DNA of 64,000 nt from Kitasatospora cinereorecta (GCF_024172095.1 NZ_JAMZDX010000004.1:186001-250000); one strand, 5' to 3'; positions 17,763 through 26,427 are shown, counted from the stretch's first letter. The notes: a model not told the origin generated them from the letters alone. Translations and numbers: made by a program.

Positions 17763-17780
17763 TCTAAAGCTATCTTTAGA
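17763..17780. promoter_or_regulatory. ArsR operator, perfect palindrome
   Basis: TCTAAAG-CTAT-CTTTAGA: 7-bp perfect inverted repeat with 4-nt spacer, only 3 bp upstream of the regulator ATG. It is AT-rich against a very GC-rich background. The position would block transcription or initiation, consistent with autorepression. Confidence 0.7.
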
Positions 17781-17878
17781 AAGAACTCTTTACAACCGCG
17801 GAGTGCTCCTTCAGGTGGATGGGCGGGTGGTCCTGTCGGTTGATGGCGGGCGCCCCGTCCGCCCGTATCGTCGAAGCC

Positions 17879-18532
17879 ATGAGCCGAGGACTGCATCTGG
17901 CCGCCTACCTGCTGGCCTTCGACACCCGGGCCCAGTCGCTGCAGGACCGCACCCGCGCCGGCTACCTGCTGCGCGCCGCCGCCCTGGCCGACCTGGCCCA
18001 CCGCGGCGCCGCCACCGAGAACGCGGCGGGCCGGGTCGAGGTCGCCTCCGCCGAGCCCACCGGGGACGGCGTCCTGGACGCCCTGCTCGCCGAACTCGCC
18101 GATCGACCCCGCACCTGGAAGTCGTGGATCAGACGCGGCCGCGAGGACACCCTCGAAGCCGCCGAGGAGCAGCTCGCGGCCCTCGGCGTGATGACCATGC
18201 CGGACCGCGACCCTTACGGCCCGGTCGCCCCGCACCGGACGGTGGCGATGGACGACCCGCGCGAGGCGCTGGACCTCCAGGTGCGGATCGCCGAACTCGT
18301 CCGCGGCCACGGCCCGGTCGCCGCGGCGCCGTTCGCCGACGCGACGCTCGCCGCGCTGGCCGCCCACGGACACCTGCGCCTCGTCCTCTCCCGCCAGGAC
18401 CGCAAGGCCCACGCCGAGCGGATCACCGCTCTCACCGACCGCCTCGCCGACCACGCCCCGGGCCTCGCCAGAGCGGTGGCCGGACTGAACCTCACCATGA
18501 TCGCCGGCCAGGGCGGCATGGGCGGCGGCTGA
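17879..18532 (+). CDS. GPP34 (GOLPH3-like) family protein
   Basis: 217 aa. The mostly helical sequence LHLAAYLLAFDTRAQSLQD, LLRAAALADLAHRGA and WIRRGREDTLEAAEEQLAAL fits the GPP34 family, bacterial relatives of the phosphoinositide-binding Golgi protein GOLPH3 that are abundant in Streptomyces and may take part in membrane or antibiotic processes. TATCGT 7 nt before ATG 17879 indicates a leaderless start. Possibly cotranscribed with the DUF402 gene 15 bp downstream. Confidence 0.8.
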   Translation: MSRGLHLAAYLLAFDTRAQSLQDRTRAGYLLRAAALADLAHRGAATENAAGRVEVASAEPTGDGVLDALLAELADRPRTWKSWIRRGREDTLEAAEEQLAALGVMTMPDRDPYGPVAPHRTVAMDDPREALDLQVRIAELVRGHGPVAAAPFADATLAALAAHGHLRLVLSRQDRKAHAERITALTDRLADHAPGLARAVAGLNLTMIAGQGGMGGG

Positions 18533-18547
18533 CTGCTACGGTGCCGC

Positions 18548-19063
18548 GTGACCCACGACGAACCGGTGACCGTCCTCCGCGACGGCCGACTGCGGGCGGC
18601 GGGAATCCGCCGCGGGAGCGTCGTCGCCTACGACTGGGGCTTCCACCAGGACGGGACCGACCACGTGCAGCGCACCTTCGTGCTGCTCGACGACCACATG
18701 CAGATCGACCAGCCGGTGGCGTTCCCGCCCGGGCAACGGGGCTGGTGGTACTGCGACCTGGTGTCGCTGGAGTGGGCCGCCCCCGGCCTGCTGAGGACTG
18801 ACGACCGGTGGATCGACGTGATCGTCGGCCCGCCCGACCACCCGTACCGCCTCCTCGACCTGGACGACTACGCCGCCGCCCTCGCGGACGGCCGCCTCGC
18901 GCCGGCCGAGGCCGCCGACGGGCTGACCCGCGTGCAGCGCTTCCTCGACCACCGCCTGAACCGCCGCCACGACACCACCCGGACCTGGCCCGCGTTCCCG
19001 CCCGCCGAGATCCGGGACCTCGGCACCGCCGACCTGCCACAAAACTGGAACCTGCTCGCCTGA
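18548..19063 (+). CDS. DUF402 (FomD-like) protein
   Basis: 171 aa. WGFHQDGTDHVQRTFVLLDD, GWWYCDLVSLEW, DDRWIDVIVGPPDHPYRLLD and DLDDYAAALADGRLAPAEA form the DUF402 pattern with its metal-binding acidic residues. The characterised relative FomD hydrolyses CMP-linked phosphonates, and other relatives act on nucleoside diphosphates. The precise substrate here is unknown. GTG start with TACGGT five nt upstream. Confidence 0.82.
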   Translation: MTHDEPVTVLRDGRLRAAGIRRGSVVAYDWGFHQDGTDHVQRTFVLLDDHMQIDQPVAFPPGQRGWWYCDLVSLEWAAPGLLRTDDRWIDVIVGPPDHPYRLLDLDDYAAALADGRLAPAEAADGLTRVQRFLDHRLNRRHDTTRTWPAFPPAEIRDLGTADLPQNWNLLA

Positions 19064-19100
19064 CGCCCGGGCCCGCAGCAATCCGCCCGCGGGCGCAGCG

Positions 19101-19133
19101 CGGCCCGGCCGCACGGGGGGAGCGGCCGGGCCG
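19101..19133. terminator. Hairpin terminator between convergent genes
   Basis: Perfect 12-bp stem (19101-19112 with 19122-19133), 9-nt loop. Located between the DUF402 gene and the convergent repeat-protein gene. Confidence 0.7.
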
Positions 19134-19234
19134 GCACCGAGGAGCGCGGCAACCGCCGACGCCCTGCACCACGACGATACGACCCCACCCGCCCAACGAG
19201 CCGCCAACCCGCCGTCACAACCCCGCCGACGCCC

Positions 19235-20791
19235 TCAGTCCGCGCCGGCGACCAGGTCGATCATCCGGTGCGCCACCGCCGCCGGAATGGCCGGGTTGGC
19301 GGCCGCGTTCTGGGCGGTGTCCGGGTCGCGGAGCAGGCCGATCAGGGTGGGCACGGGCAGTCGGGGGTTGCGGATGGCCGCCGCGCGGATCCGATGGGTG
19401 GCGGGGACGGGCAGTCCGCGGGTGCTGCGGAACTCCTCGAAGTCCCGGTCGGTGGAGGCGAGCAGGCGCAGCACGGTGGCGGGCGACAGGCGCGGGTCTG
19501 ACGCGGCCCGGAAGCGCACCCCTTCGTCGGGGTCGTCGGCGAGGCGCTCGGCGAGGTCGGCGGTCGCGTCGGGGGCGTACAGGGCGAGTCGGCGCCGCAT
19601 GGGGTCCGGATCGTCCCCGAGGCCGCTGAGCCCGTCGAAGGGGAAGTCGGGGCGGTTCAGGACCGGCCACGGGTGCGGCCAGCCGAACGCGGCGTCCAGC
19701 AGCATGTCCACGGGGGCACGCTCGTTGTGGCCGGCGAGGGTGGAGCGTACGGAACTCTCGGGGTCGCGGGCCAGGCGATCCAGGACGTCCGGCGGCAGTC
19801 GGCGGGCGCGCGCGACGGAACGACGGATGGCGATGCTCGCGGAGGACGCAAGGCGTCGCATCGCGTCGGGGTCGTCGTGGAGGTCCTCGACCCACAGCAC
19901 CCTCGGGTGGGGATGGTTGGCCGGCAGGCCGGCGGTGACCTCGGCGCGGATCGTCTCGGTGGCATCGGGCCGGACCGCGACCTCCGCCCGCACGCGGTCG
20001 TCGCTGTCCCGGGCCAGGGCAGCGACCAGGTCGGCCTCCAGCCACGCGTTCTCGGCGAGGGTGGCGCGCAGCCCGTACTCGGGGTACCGGAGGAGGTGCC
20101 GTGCCAGGCCGGGGTCGAGGTGCTGCTCGCGGGCCGCGAGCCACTGCTCCGTCGTCCCGAGGGCGTCGTACTCCTCCAGCGCCATCGGCCGGTCGAGGCC
20201 CGCCCGCTTCTGCGCGGCCTCCCGGACCTGCGGTACGGCGTCGCTCTCCAGCGCGGAGCGCCGCTCGGCGTCCAGGTGCGGCCAGGCCTCGCGGCAGGCA
20301 GCGGTACGGACCTCGGGGTCGGGGTCGGCGGCGAGGGCTGCGGCCACGTGTCCGGGCAGGCCCCGGAACCAGAGGGCCCGCAGCCGGACCTGCGGGTCCG
20401 GGTCGCCGGCCCAGCCTTCGAAGTCGGCCTCTGACGGGCGGGGGCAGTGCCAGGCGGCCATCGCCCGGATGCGCCGGCGGTACACGCCCTCGGGCTCACT
20501 GGCGATCAGCCGGACCCACTGGTCGAGGCTCATGCCGCGCTGGTGCTCCGCCATGCGCATGCGCACCCGGCGGTGGGGGTGGGCGATGCCGGCCTCGACG
20601 GCCTCCACCGGGAGCTTCTCCATCTCCAGGCCGGTCACCAAACCGAGCAACCGCACCAGCACGTCGCCCGGCTGGCCGTGGCTCAGGCCGGAGGGCCAGG
20701 CCGACCGGATCCCTGGCAGCGCGGCCACCGCCTCGATCCCCACGAACAGGTCCTGCCACTCATCGGGTACCCCGCCACCACGCATCGCCAT
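19235..20791 (-). CDS. Large helical repeat protein (leucine-rich-variant/HEAT type)
   Basis: 518 aa. A repeating unit of about 20-25 residues around a D-P-D/E-x-x-V-R core is seen many times: GDPDPQVRLRALW, ADPDPEVRTAACREAWPHL, RDSDDRVRAEVAVRPDA, DDPDEGVRFRAASDPRL, RDPESSVRSTLAGHN. This is the bacterial leucine-rich-repeat-variant/HEAT solenoid, a protein-binding scaffold. ATG 20791 follows TACGGT by 6 nt (leaderless). No catalytic motif. Its partner is unknown. Confidence 0.75.
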   Translation of the reverse strand: MAMRGGGVPDEWQDLFVGIEAVAALPGIRSAWPSGLSHGQPGDVLVRLLGLVTGLEMEKLPVEAVEAGIAHPHRRVRMRMAEHQRGMSLDQWVRLIASEPEGVYRRRIRAMAAWHCPRPSEADFEGWAGDPDPQVRLRALWFRGLPGHVAAALAADPDPEVRTAACREAWPHLDAERRSALESDAVPQVREAAQKRAGLDRPMALEEYDALGTTEQWLAAREQHLDPGLARHLLRYPEYGLRATLAENAWLEADLVAALARDSDDRVRAEVAVRPDATETIRAEVTAGLPANHPHPRVLWVEDLHDDPDAMRRLASSASIAIRRSVARARRLPPDVLDRLARDPESSVRSTLAGHNERAPVDMLLDAAFGWPHPWPVLNRPDFPFDGLSGLGDDPDPMRRRLALYAPDATADLAERLADDPDEGVRFRAASDPRLSPATVLRLLASTDRDFEEFRSTRGLPVPATHRIRAAAIRNPRLPVPTLIGLLRDPDTAQNAAANPAIPAAVAHRMIDLVAGAD

Positions 20792-20980
20792 TCGAACACC
20801 GTAGCGGCCGCCTGTCCGACGATCGGTCACCGCGTACGCCGGGCGCACACCGTAAGGACGGGTACCGCACTCGTCCGCCCTGTGCGCCTCCAGGCCGCCA
20901 AGTGACCCGTGACCGCGGCGGGGACGGTCGGGCATGCTGGTCGGCAACGGTGTGGACCGAGGGCGAAGGGGTTGTTCGGA

Positions 20981-21241
20981 GTGCCGATCGGAATAACGGT
21001 GAGCGCTCCCGTCCACGCAAATCACGGAAAGCTGGTACGGCACCGCCACAACCGGATGACCGGAACGATCGCGGGTCAACTGGTCGAGCGTGAACGCGAC
21101 ACCGGCCGCCTGGTCTCGCACCGCGTCTTCGTCCGCCCGGTGGGCGGCGGGATCGAGTGGGAGGCGGCTCCCGGAGACCTCGAACTCGTCGACGAGCCGC
21201 AGCCCGACGCTCCCGGGCAGGCTGTGCGCCGCCCGCGCTGA
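20981..21241 (+). CDS. Small hypothetical protein
   Basis: 86 aa from GTG 20981. The charged sequence includes NRMTGTIAGQLVERERDTGR followed by VFVRPVGGGIEWEAAPGDLE. Strong third-position GC supports coding. A GAAGGGG stretch lies about 10 nt before the start. No recognisable domain. Confidence 0.5.
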   Translation: MPIGITVSAPVHANHGKLVRHRHNRMTGTIAGQLVERERDTGRLVSHRVFVRPVGGGIEWEAAPGDLELVDEPQPDAPGQAVRRPR

Positions 21242-21334
21242 CCCGCCGCTCGACGCGCCCGCCGGCCGGCGAACCGAGCCGGATACCTTCCGGGCGAGCC
21301 CGGAGCCCGGCCGTGAACACTGGGTGACGGCGGG

Positions 21335-21895
21335 TCAGACCGGAACGTCCGCCTGCCGGCGGGTCAGCCGCCAGATCTGGTCCTCGCCGGTCTCGGCGGG
21401 GGCGAGGCGCTCGACCGGGCGGCGCAGGTGTTCGGTGAAGCCGAGGCGGGCCGGGATCGCGCCGCTGGCGTGGTTGGCGGCGTCGTGCACGACCTCGACG
21501 TACTCGACGCCGGGGAGGCGGAAGGCCTGGTCGACCAGGGCGCGGGCGGCCCGGGTGGCCACGCCGCGGCCGGTGGCCGCCGGGTGCAGCCAGTAGCCGA
21601 TCTCGCGGCCGCCGGCGGGCGTGTCGGCGTGCCGGAACAGCTGGCAGGCTCCGACGATCGCCCCGTCCAGGACGATCGCCCAGGTGCACTCGTCGCCGCT
21701 CGCCCAGCGTTCCGCGCGGCCGGCCAGGAACTCGGCGGTCGTGGCCGGGCTGTGGTCGGCGACCCACGCCATCCACGGGCGCAGGTGGTCCAGCGACTCG
21801 TCGATGACGCGGACGAGCTCGGCGAGGTCCGCCTCCGCGTCGAAGGGGCGCAGGGTCAGGTCGTCCAGCTCGATCACTCGCTGTGGGAGGTCCAT
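21335..21895 (-). CDS. GNAT acetyltransferase (RimJ/RimL type)
   Basis: 186 aa. LTLRPFDAEADLAELVRVID, REIGYWLHPAATGRGVATRA and EVVHDAANHASGAIPARLGF are the strand, acetyl-CoA loop and late N-S/G-x-A motif of RimJ/RimL-like acetyltransferases that modify N-terminal amino groups or small molecules. ATG 21895 is the first start that keeps the full domain. Sits just downstream of the tRNA gene on the same strand but separated by a terminator. Confidence 0.87.
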   Translation of the reverse strand: MDLPQRVIELDDLTLRPFDAEADLAELVRVIDESLDHLRPWMAWVADHSPATTAEFLAGRAERWASGDECTWAIVLDGAIVGACQLFRHADTPAGGREIGYWLHPAATGRGVATRAARALVDQAFRLPGVEYVEVVHDAANHASGAIPARLGFTEHLRRPVERLAPAETGEDQIWRLTRRQADVPV

Positions 21896-21960
21896 CCCAG
21901 GAGGATCGTGGGCGCCTACCTCCACCGGCAACCGGATTTCGAACGCCGCCAGCCGCACGA

Positions 21961-22003
21961 AAAGAGACCGGGCCCGGTACGTCTCACGCGTACCGGACCC
22001 GGC
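21961..22003 (-). terminator. Rho-independent-like terminator of the tRNA gene
   Basis: On the reverse strand a stem of about 14 bp with one G-U pair and a 7-nt loop (arms near 21967-21981 and 21989-22003) is followed by TCTCTTTT. The U-rich tail is unusual for this genome and fits termination of a stable RNA. Confidence 0.8.
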
Positions 22004-22009
22004 CTTCAG

Positions 22010-22083
22010 TAGCGGGGACAGGATTTGAACCTGCGACCTCTGGGTTATGAGCCCAGCGAGCTACCGAGCTGCTCCACCCCGCG
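22010..22083 (-). tRNA. Initiator tRNA-fMet (CAT)
   Basis: The reverse strand forms a 74-nt cloverleaf: it starts CGCGGGG, has anticodon CAT in the loop CTCATAA, and three G-C pairs (GGG/CCC) in the anticodon stem. Position 1 is C facing A72, the unpaired end that marks initiator tRNA. The T-arm reads GGTTCAAATCC. CCA is not encoded. All these match fMet initiator tRNAs. Confidence 0.95.
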
Positions 22084-22098
22084 TCGGTGAACCAGACT

Positions 22099-23103
22099 CT
22101 ACGGTACGCCGGGCACTTCGCGCGAATCCGTTTCCCGAGAGCGGCCCACGGCGGCCCCGAGGCGGGCGGCCAGCGCGGCGACCGCCTCGCGCAGCTCCGT
22201 CCCGCCCTGGACGTGGAAGGGGTACGGCACCGCCGCCAGCCACTCCCCCGCGTACATGACCGGGTTGCGGGTGCTGCCGACGAGTACGCAGTGCTCTCCG
22301 GCGTCCCCGGCCGCCTCCAGCCGTCCCATCGGTGGCCCGACCCACGGGGCGACCTGCGCCATCGGCGCCTCGAACAGCACCCGCACGGGATGGGCCCACC
22401 CGGCGCCCAGGTTCTCCTCCAGCAGGGCGACCGGGTCGAGGTCGTCCGGCATCCGGAACCCGGTGGCGGTCTCCTCGGCCGCCAGCACCCGGTCGATCCG
22501 GTAGGTGCGGACGGCGTCCGCGCGGTGGGAGTGGCAGAGCAGGTACCAGCGGGCCCGGCGGACGACGACCGCCCACGGGTCCACCTCGGCCTGCCAGCGG
22601 TTGCCGGCCCCGCTCCGGTAGGTGATCGCCACCCGTCGGCGGGCGGCGATCGCGTCCACCAGGGCGCTGGTGACGGCGGGATCCGGGTAGGCGGCGCCCG
22701 GGTCCGGCGCGGCGGCGGCGTGCTCGCGCAGGGCGGCCGCCTGCCGCCCGACCTCCTCGGGCAGTGCCTGGACGACCTTGCCGAGGGCGGAGCCGACCAG
22801 GTCGCCGGGCTCGGTGGCGGCGGGCCTGCCGTCGAGGACGGCCATGACCAGGCCGATCGCCTCGCCCTGGGTGAAGGCCACCGGGGGCAGCCGGGTGCCG
22901 CGCCGCAGCCGGTAGCCGCCGTACGGGCCGCTCACCGAATCCACGGGGATGCCGGCCTCGCGGAGGATCGCGACGTAGCGGCGGGCGGCGCGATCGGTCA
23001 CGCCGAGCCGCTCCGCCAGTTGCTCGGCGGTCGTGCCCGGCCGGGTCCGCAGGATCTCGAGGGCGCGCAGCGCGCGGGCGGTGGGGCTCGTTCCGGTCGA
23101 CAC
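22099..23103 (-). CDS. WYL-domain transcriptional regulator
   Basis: 334 aa. N-terminal DeoR-like HTH (TARALRALEILRTRPGTTAE, QLAERLGVTDRAARRYVAIL) is followed by the central region GPYGGYRLRRGTRLPPV and a WYL domain (RRVAITYRSG, DPWAVVVRRARWYLLCHS, RTYRIDRVLAAEET). WYL proteins sense nucleic-acid or nucleotide ligands, or stress. TACGCT exactly 7 nt before GTG 23103 indicates leaderless expression. Divergent from the alpha/beta hydrolase gene, its likely target. Confidence 0.88.
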   Translation of the reverse strand: MSTGTSPTARALRALEILRTRPGTTAEQLAERLGVTDRAARRYVAILREAGIPVDSVSGPYGGYRLRRGTRLPPVAFTQGEAIGLVMAVLDGRPAATEPGDLVGSALGKVVQALPEEVGRQAAALREHAAAAPDPGAAYPDPAVTSALVDAIAARRRVAITYRSGAGNRWQAEVDPWAVVVRRARWYLLCHSHRADAVRTYRIDRVLAAEETATGFRMPDDLDPVALLEENLGAGWAHPVRVLFEAPMAQVAPWVGPPMGRLEAAGDAGEHCVLVGSTRNPVMYAGEWLAAVPYPFHVQGGTELREAVAALAARLGAAVGRSRETDSREVPGVP

Positions 23104-23266
23104 CCCGCAGAGCGTAGACGGCCCGCCCGACAACCAGGAAGCAGATCGTCCGCAACCGCTCCTAGCATGGGAACACCCCGGCCGGGCGCGTACCGGAACG
23201 CCTCTCCGGACGCGTGTTCTGCCACCGCTCCCCTCGACTCCCCTCGACCCGAAAAGGGACCTCACT

Positions 23267-23953
23267 GTGGACATCCTGCTCATCGGCGGCCTCTGGCTGG
23301 ACGGCACCGCCTGGCACGCCGTCACTCCCGCCCTCGAGGCGCTCGGGCACCGCGCGCGGCCGCTGACCCTCCCCGGCCAGGGTGACGGGCGTACCTCGGC
23401 CACCCTCGACGAGCAGCTCGCGGCCGTTGTCGCCGCCGTCGACGCCTCGGCCGAAAAGCCCCTGCTGGTGGCTCACTCGGCCGCCTGCACCCTCGGCTGG
23501 CTGGCCGCCGACGCACGCCCCGACGCGGTGGCCGGGCTGGTGCTGATCGGCGGCTTCCCGCATGCGGACGGGCAGGCGTACGCCGACTTCTTCGAGATCC
23601 GCGACGGCGTGATGCCGTTCCCCGGCTGGGGCCCGTTCGCCGGTCCGGACAGCGCCGACCTCGACGAGGAACTGCGCAGCCGGATCGCCGCCGACGCGAT
23701 CCCCGTACCCGAGCAGGTGGCCCGCGGCACGGTCCGCCTGACGGACCCTCGCCGCTACGGCGTCCCCGTCACCGTGGTCTGCCCCGAGTTCACCCCGGAG
23801 CAGGCCCGCGCCTGGATCGCCGCCGGCGACGCCCCCGAACTCGCCCGGGCCGAGCACGTCGACTTCGTCGACCTCGACTCCGGCCACTGGCCGATGTTCT
23901 CCGCCCCCGCCGAACTCGCCCGCGTCCTCACCGCGGCGGCCTCCCGGGCCTGA
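23267..23953 (+). CDS. Alpha/beta hydrolase
   Basis: 228 aa. The pattern LLIGGLWLDGTAWHAVTPAL and LTLPGQGDGRTSATLDEQLA lead to the elbow LLVAHSAACTLGW (nucleophile Ser), and a late DLDSGHWPMFSAP histidine. It resembles the small salicylate-esterase/RsbQ-like hydrolases common beside WYL/YafY-like regulators. GTG start with a GGGAC stretch upstream. Expression probably controlled by the divergent WYL regulator (inference). Confidence 0.82.
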   Translation: MDILLIGGLWLDGTAWHAVTPALEALGHRARPLTLPGQGDGRTSATLDEQLAAVVAAVDASAEKPLLVAHSAACTLGWLAADARPDAVAGLVLIGGFPHADGQAYADFFEIRDGVMPFPGWGPFAGPDSADLDEELRSRIAADAIPVPEQVARGTVRLTDPRRYGVPVTVVCPEFTPEQARAWIAAGDAPELARAEHVDFVDLDSGHWPMFSAPAELARVLTAAASRA

Positions 23954-24004
23954 CCGCCTTCCGCCGTCCGCCCTCAGCCCTCCGCCCGAACGGGGACCTC
24001 GACC

Positions 24005-24571
24005 ATGAGCCTCACCGTCCGCCCCCTGTCCGCCTCGACCTGGGACGCCTTCGCCGAACTCGTCGAACGCAACAACGGCATCTTCGGCGGCTGCTGGTGC
24101 ATCGGCTACCACCCCGAACGCGGCCGGCCCGGCATCGACCACCGCACCGTCAAGGAGCAGCGCGTCCGCACCGGCCGGGCGCACGCCGCGCTCGTCCTCG
24201 ACGAGGACGGCGCCGCCCAGGGCTGGTGCCAGTACGGCCCGCCCGACGAACTCCCCGCCATCAAGCACCGCCGCGCGTACGACCAGGACGCGCCCCCGCT
24301 CCCGGACTGGCGGATCACCTGCCTGTACGTCGACCGCCGCCACCGCCACCAGGGCATCGCCCGCACCGCCCTGGAAGGCGCCCTCGACCTGATCGCCCAC
24401 GCCGGCGGCGGCCTGGTCGAGGCGATCTCCGAAACCACCCTCGGCCGCCGGGCCCAGAGCGGCTTCCTCTTCAGCGGCACGGTCGAGCTGTTCGAGGAGC
24501 ACGGCTTCACCCGCGTCCGCCAGATCGGCAAGCACGCCTGGATCGTCAGCAGGCAGGTGGCCCCGGCCTGA
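24005..24571 (+). CDS. GNAT acetyltransferase
   Basis: 188 aa. LTVRPLSASTWDAFAELVER start, a GGCWCIGYHPERG segment, then DWRITCLYVDRRHRHQGIAR with the acetyl-CoA loop RHRHQGIART. The final strand carries FEEHGFTRVRQIGKHAWIVS. This matches a Streptomyces GNAT subgroup with an N-terminal GCWC motif. Last intact gene before the decayed island. Confidence 0.8.
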   Translation: MSLTVRPLSASTWDAFAELVERNNGIFGGCWCIGYHPERGRPGIDHRTVKEQRVRTGRAHAALVLDEDGAAQGWCQYGPPDELPAIKHRRAYDQDAPPLPDWRITCLYVDRRHRHQGIARTALEGALDLIAHAGGGLVEAISETTLGRRAQSGFLFSGTVELFEEHGFTRVRQIGKHAWIVSRQVAPA

Positions 24572-24687
24572 GGATGCGCCCGACCATGCACTCCGGCAAC
24601 GATCGACCTCCCGAACCGCTGTTCACTCCGGCAGGTACCGACGCCTGCGGCGGGCGTTGCGCTGCGGGCGGCGCGTAGCATCGCCGG

Positions 24688-24850
24688 GTCCACCTCGACC
24701 CAGCCACCGGCTCCGCCGCCCATCGGGCGGATCTGGTCGCGCGCCTGCGGGCGCTCGGTGCGACGCCCGTCGACGTGGGCCAGGGCGATACGTGCCGTGG
24801 ACGGTCCTCGCCGACCCCAACACTCCGGACTACCAGTTCTGGAGTGACCC
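24688..24850 (+). pseudogene. VOC/glyoxalase-family gene fragment
   Basis: Two frames together encode VHLDPATGSAAHRADLVARL, RALGATPVDVGQGD and then, after a one-base shift near 24790, VPWTVLADPNTPDYQFWSD. This is the C-terminal half of a bleomycin-resistance/VOC protein (compare VPWTVLADPEGNEF in intact relatives). No start, no N-terminal half. A host gene decayed or cut at the left edge of the mobile island. Confidence 0.7.
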
Positions 24851-24884
24851 CCGGTGCCGACCGCCACCCTTACCCGTGACCAGC

Positions 24885-24901
24885 GGAATTCGTCCCCCTC
24901 T
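24885..24901. repeat. 17-bp direct repeat, left copy
   Basis: GGAATTCGTCCCCCTCT, identical to 25341-25357. The two copies bracket the integrase remnant, 456 bp apart. Could be the half-sites or duplicated sequence left by element loss or internal deletion. Confidence 0.7.
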
Positions 24902-24910
24902 CCGGAGGAC

Positions 24911-25310
24911 ATGACTACTGGCAGCCTGCCCGGCACGGAGGGCACCGTCTTTACCGGGACACTGCGAGGCGTCCGAGCAATCCGGTTGTCCAAGGAACAC
25001 GGCGGGGTCGGCCATGGGCCGAGAGCGCGGCGGCAAGACGGGCAGCGCCAAGGGACAACACGTCGTCCGGACCGTGTTCAAGTGGACCCCGAGCGTCATT
25101 ACCAGGCTGCTGCGGAGTGAGACGCTGCTCGGCCGGAAGCTGCACCGGGGCAAGCCGGTCCGGGACGCGCGGGCAACCCGATCACGGCGACGGAACAGCC
25201 GATCATGACCCGCGAGGAGTTCGACCGGATCGGGGCGTTGCTGGACTCCCGCAGCATCAACAACGGGGACCGGCACGACGACACTGCAAGTGTGGAGAAA
25301 ACCTGATTCA
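24911..25310 (+). pseudogene. Large serine integrase remnant
   Basis: An N-terminal piece (MTTGSLPGTEGTVFTGTLRG, VRAIRLSKEH) is fused by a large internal deletion to the recombinase domain: MGRERGGKTGSAKG, FKWTPSVITRLLRSETLLGR, KLHRGKPVRDAR, then after a one-base shift GNPITATEQPIMTREEFDRI and GALLDSRSINN. These are characteristic of actinobacterial phage-type serine integrases of about 500-600 aa. The catalytic serine region, much of the catalytic domain and the coiled-coil end are missing, so it cannot be active. It identifies the region as an old integrated element. Confidence 0.8.
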
Positions 25311-25340
25311 CCCTCTCCAACGTCACCCCATCACCACCCG

Positions 25341-25357
25341 GGAATTCGTCCCCCTCT
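25341..25357. repeat. 17-bp direct repeat, right copy
   Basis: Second copy of GGAATTCGTCCCCCTCT, just after the integrase remnant. Flanking bases differ from the left copy. Confidence 0.7.
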
Positions 25358-25448
25358 TCTACTGGCGACCCCGAAAGACAAGGGTCTCTGCCATCGACAG
25401 ACAGAGGAGCACCGGTGAGCACCGTCAGCCGATACCAGTACACCCACG

Positions 25449-25662
25449 ATGACCGGAAACCAAGCGGCTCCGTCTCCGCGCCGACGAGTTCCAGCTCAGC
25501 GCCACCATGGAGCGGCTCGCCGATATGAAGCGCAACCGTCCCGACCAGTACGACCAGATGGGCGCGATCGCGCATCTGTCGCTCGGCCACTACGAGGCGG
25601 CCAAGGCTGCTGCGAAGCAGCTCGGCCGCAACGTTTCCGCCCCGGCCGATCGTGAGGCCTGA
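25449..25662 (+). pseudogene. Small mobile-element gene with a frameshift
   Basis: From ATG 25449 the frame breaks after two to three codons. Removing one base from the GG at about 25453 restores a protein of about 70 residues: M-T-E-T-K-RLRLRADEFQLSATMERLAD, MKRNRPDQYDQMGAIAHLSL, GHYEAAKAAAKQLGRNVS. Alternatively translation could begin at ATG 25507 (51 aa). It is helical and charged, of the size seen in integrative elements. Function unknown; immediately upstream of the next gene. Confidence 0.5.
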
Positions 25663-25664
25663 AA

Positions 25665-26158
25665 ATGAGCACCGACGTTTCCAAGGCCGCTGACACGGTC
25701 GCCAAGCTGCGCGCCCAGGCCGACAAGTTCGCGGCTCCGCTCGCCGAAGCCGAGGCAGCCTTGGCAGTTGCGCAGGACACCCAGCAGGCTCGTTGCGCCG
25801 AGCGCGCGGCCGAGCATGACCAGGAGTTCCTCACGACGTGGTCGACACAGGCCGCTGACCGGTCTGCCCGCGGCAACGAGTTGCACACCGAGTTCCTTGA
25901 ACTCCTCTCCGCCGAGCAATGGCTCCGCGCTTACGTCGCGCACCGCGCCGAGCGATACAAGCGCGAGAAGGTCATCATCGCTGCGCAGAACGCGCAGGCC
26001 TCGGCGTCCCGCGGACTGTTCCCGAACAGCGCTGGTACGACCTGCGCATCATCGAGGTCATCACCAGCGCTGTTGACCACGCCGCTGCCGCGATTGGTGC
26101 CGCCCTTGCGGAGGAACTTGAGTCCAAGCGGAACGCCTACATTGAAGCGGCGGACTGA
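25665..26158 (+). pseudogene. Helical mobile-element protein with a frameshift
   Basis: Starts MSTDVSKAADTVAKLRAQAD two bases after the previous stop. The first 115 residues are heptad-like helix (AEAEAALAVAQDTQQARCAE, EFLELLSAEQWLRAYVAHRA). One base is missing near 26018; the second frame then gives VPEQRWYDLRIIEVITSAVD and AAAAIGAALAEELESKRNAY before a stop at 26158. The full protein would be about 164 aa. No known domain. Confidence 0.55.
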
Positions 26159-26159
26159 C

Positions 26160-26410
26160 ATGACGCTGGACGCGCTCGACCCCGGCCCGGACGGGACCTA
26201 TCCGCACTTCCCCGCGACGCACAGGGGCGGCCGGTATGGTCGGACTCCCCAACTGGCCTGCCGGTGCTCAACGGTGGAGCGCCGATGCCGCGCGGAATCC
26301 AGCCGATGCGCGACCCGGGGAATCCCGGCCGACTGCTGGCTGTGGACGTGACACCTCGGCTACCAGATGGCAGCCCAATTGAGCCACCGGTGATTCAGCC
26401 AGAGCCCTAA
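26160..26410 (+). pseudogene. Short mobile-element gene with a frameshift
   Basis: MTLDALDPGPDGTYPHFPAT opens in one frame; after a shift near 26238 a second frame gives LPVLNGGAPMPRGIQPMRDP, GNPGRLLAVDVTPRLPDGSP and a TAA at 26408. The two halves make an 82-83 residue Pro/Gly-rich protein. Third gene in a row with one frameshift. Function unknown. Confidence 0.45.
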
Positions 26411-26427
26411 GGCCGAAGCTTCACAGG

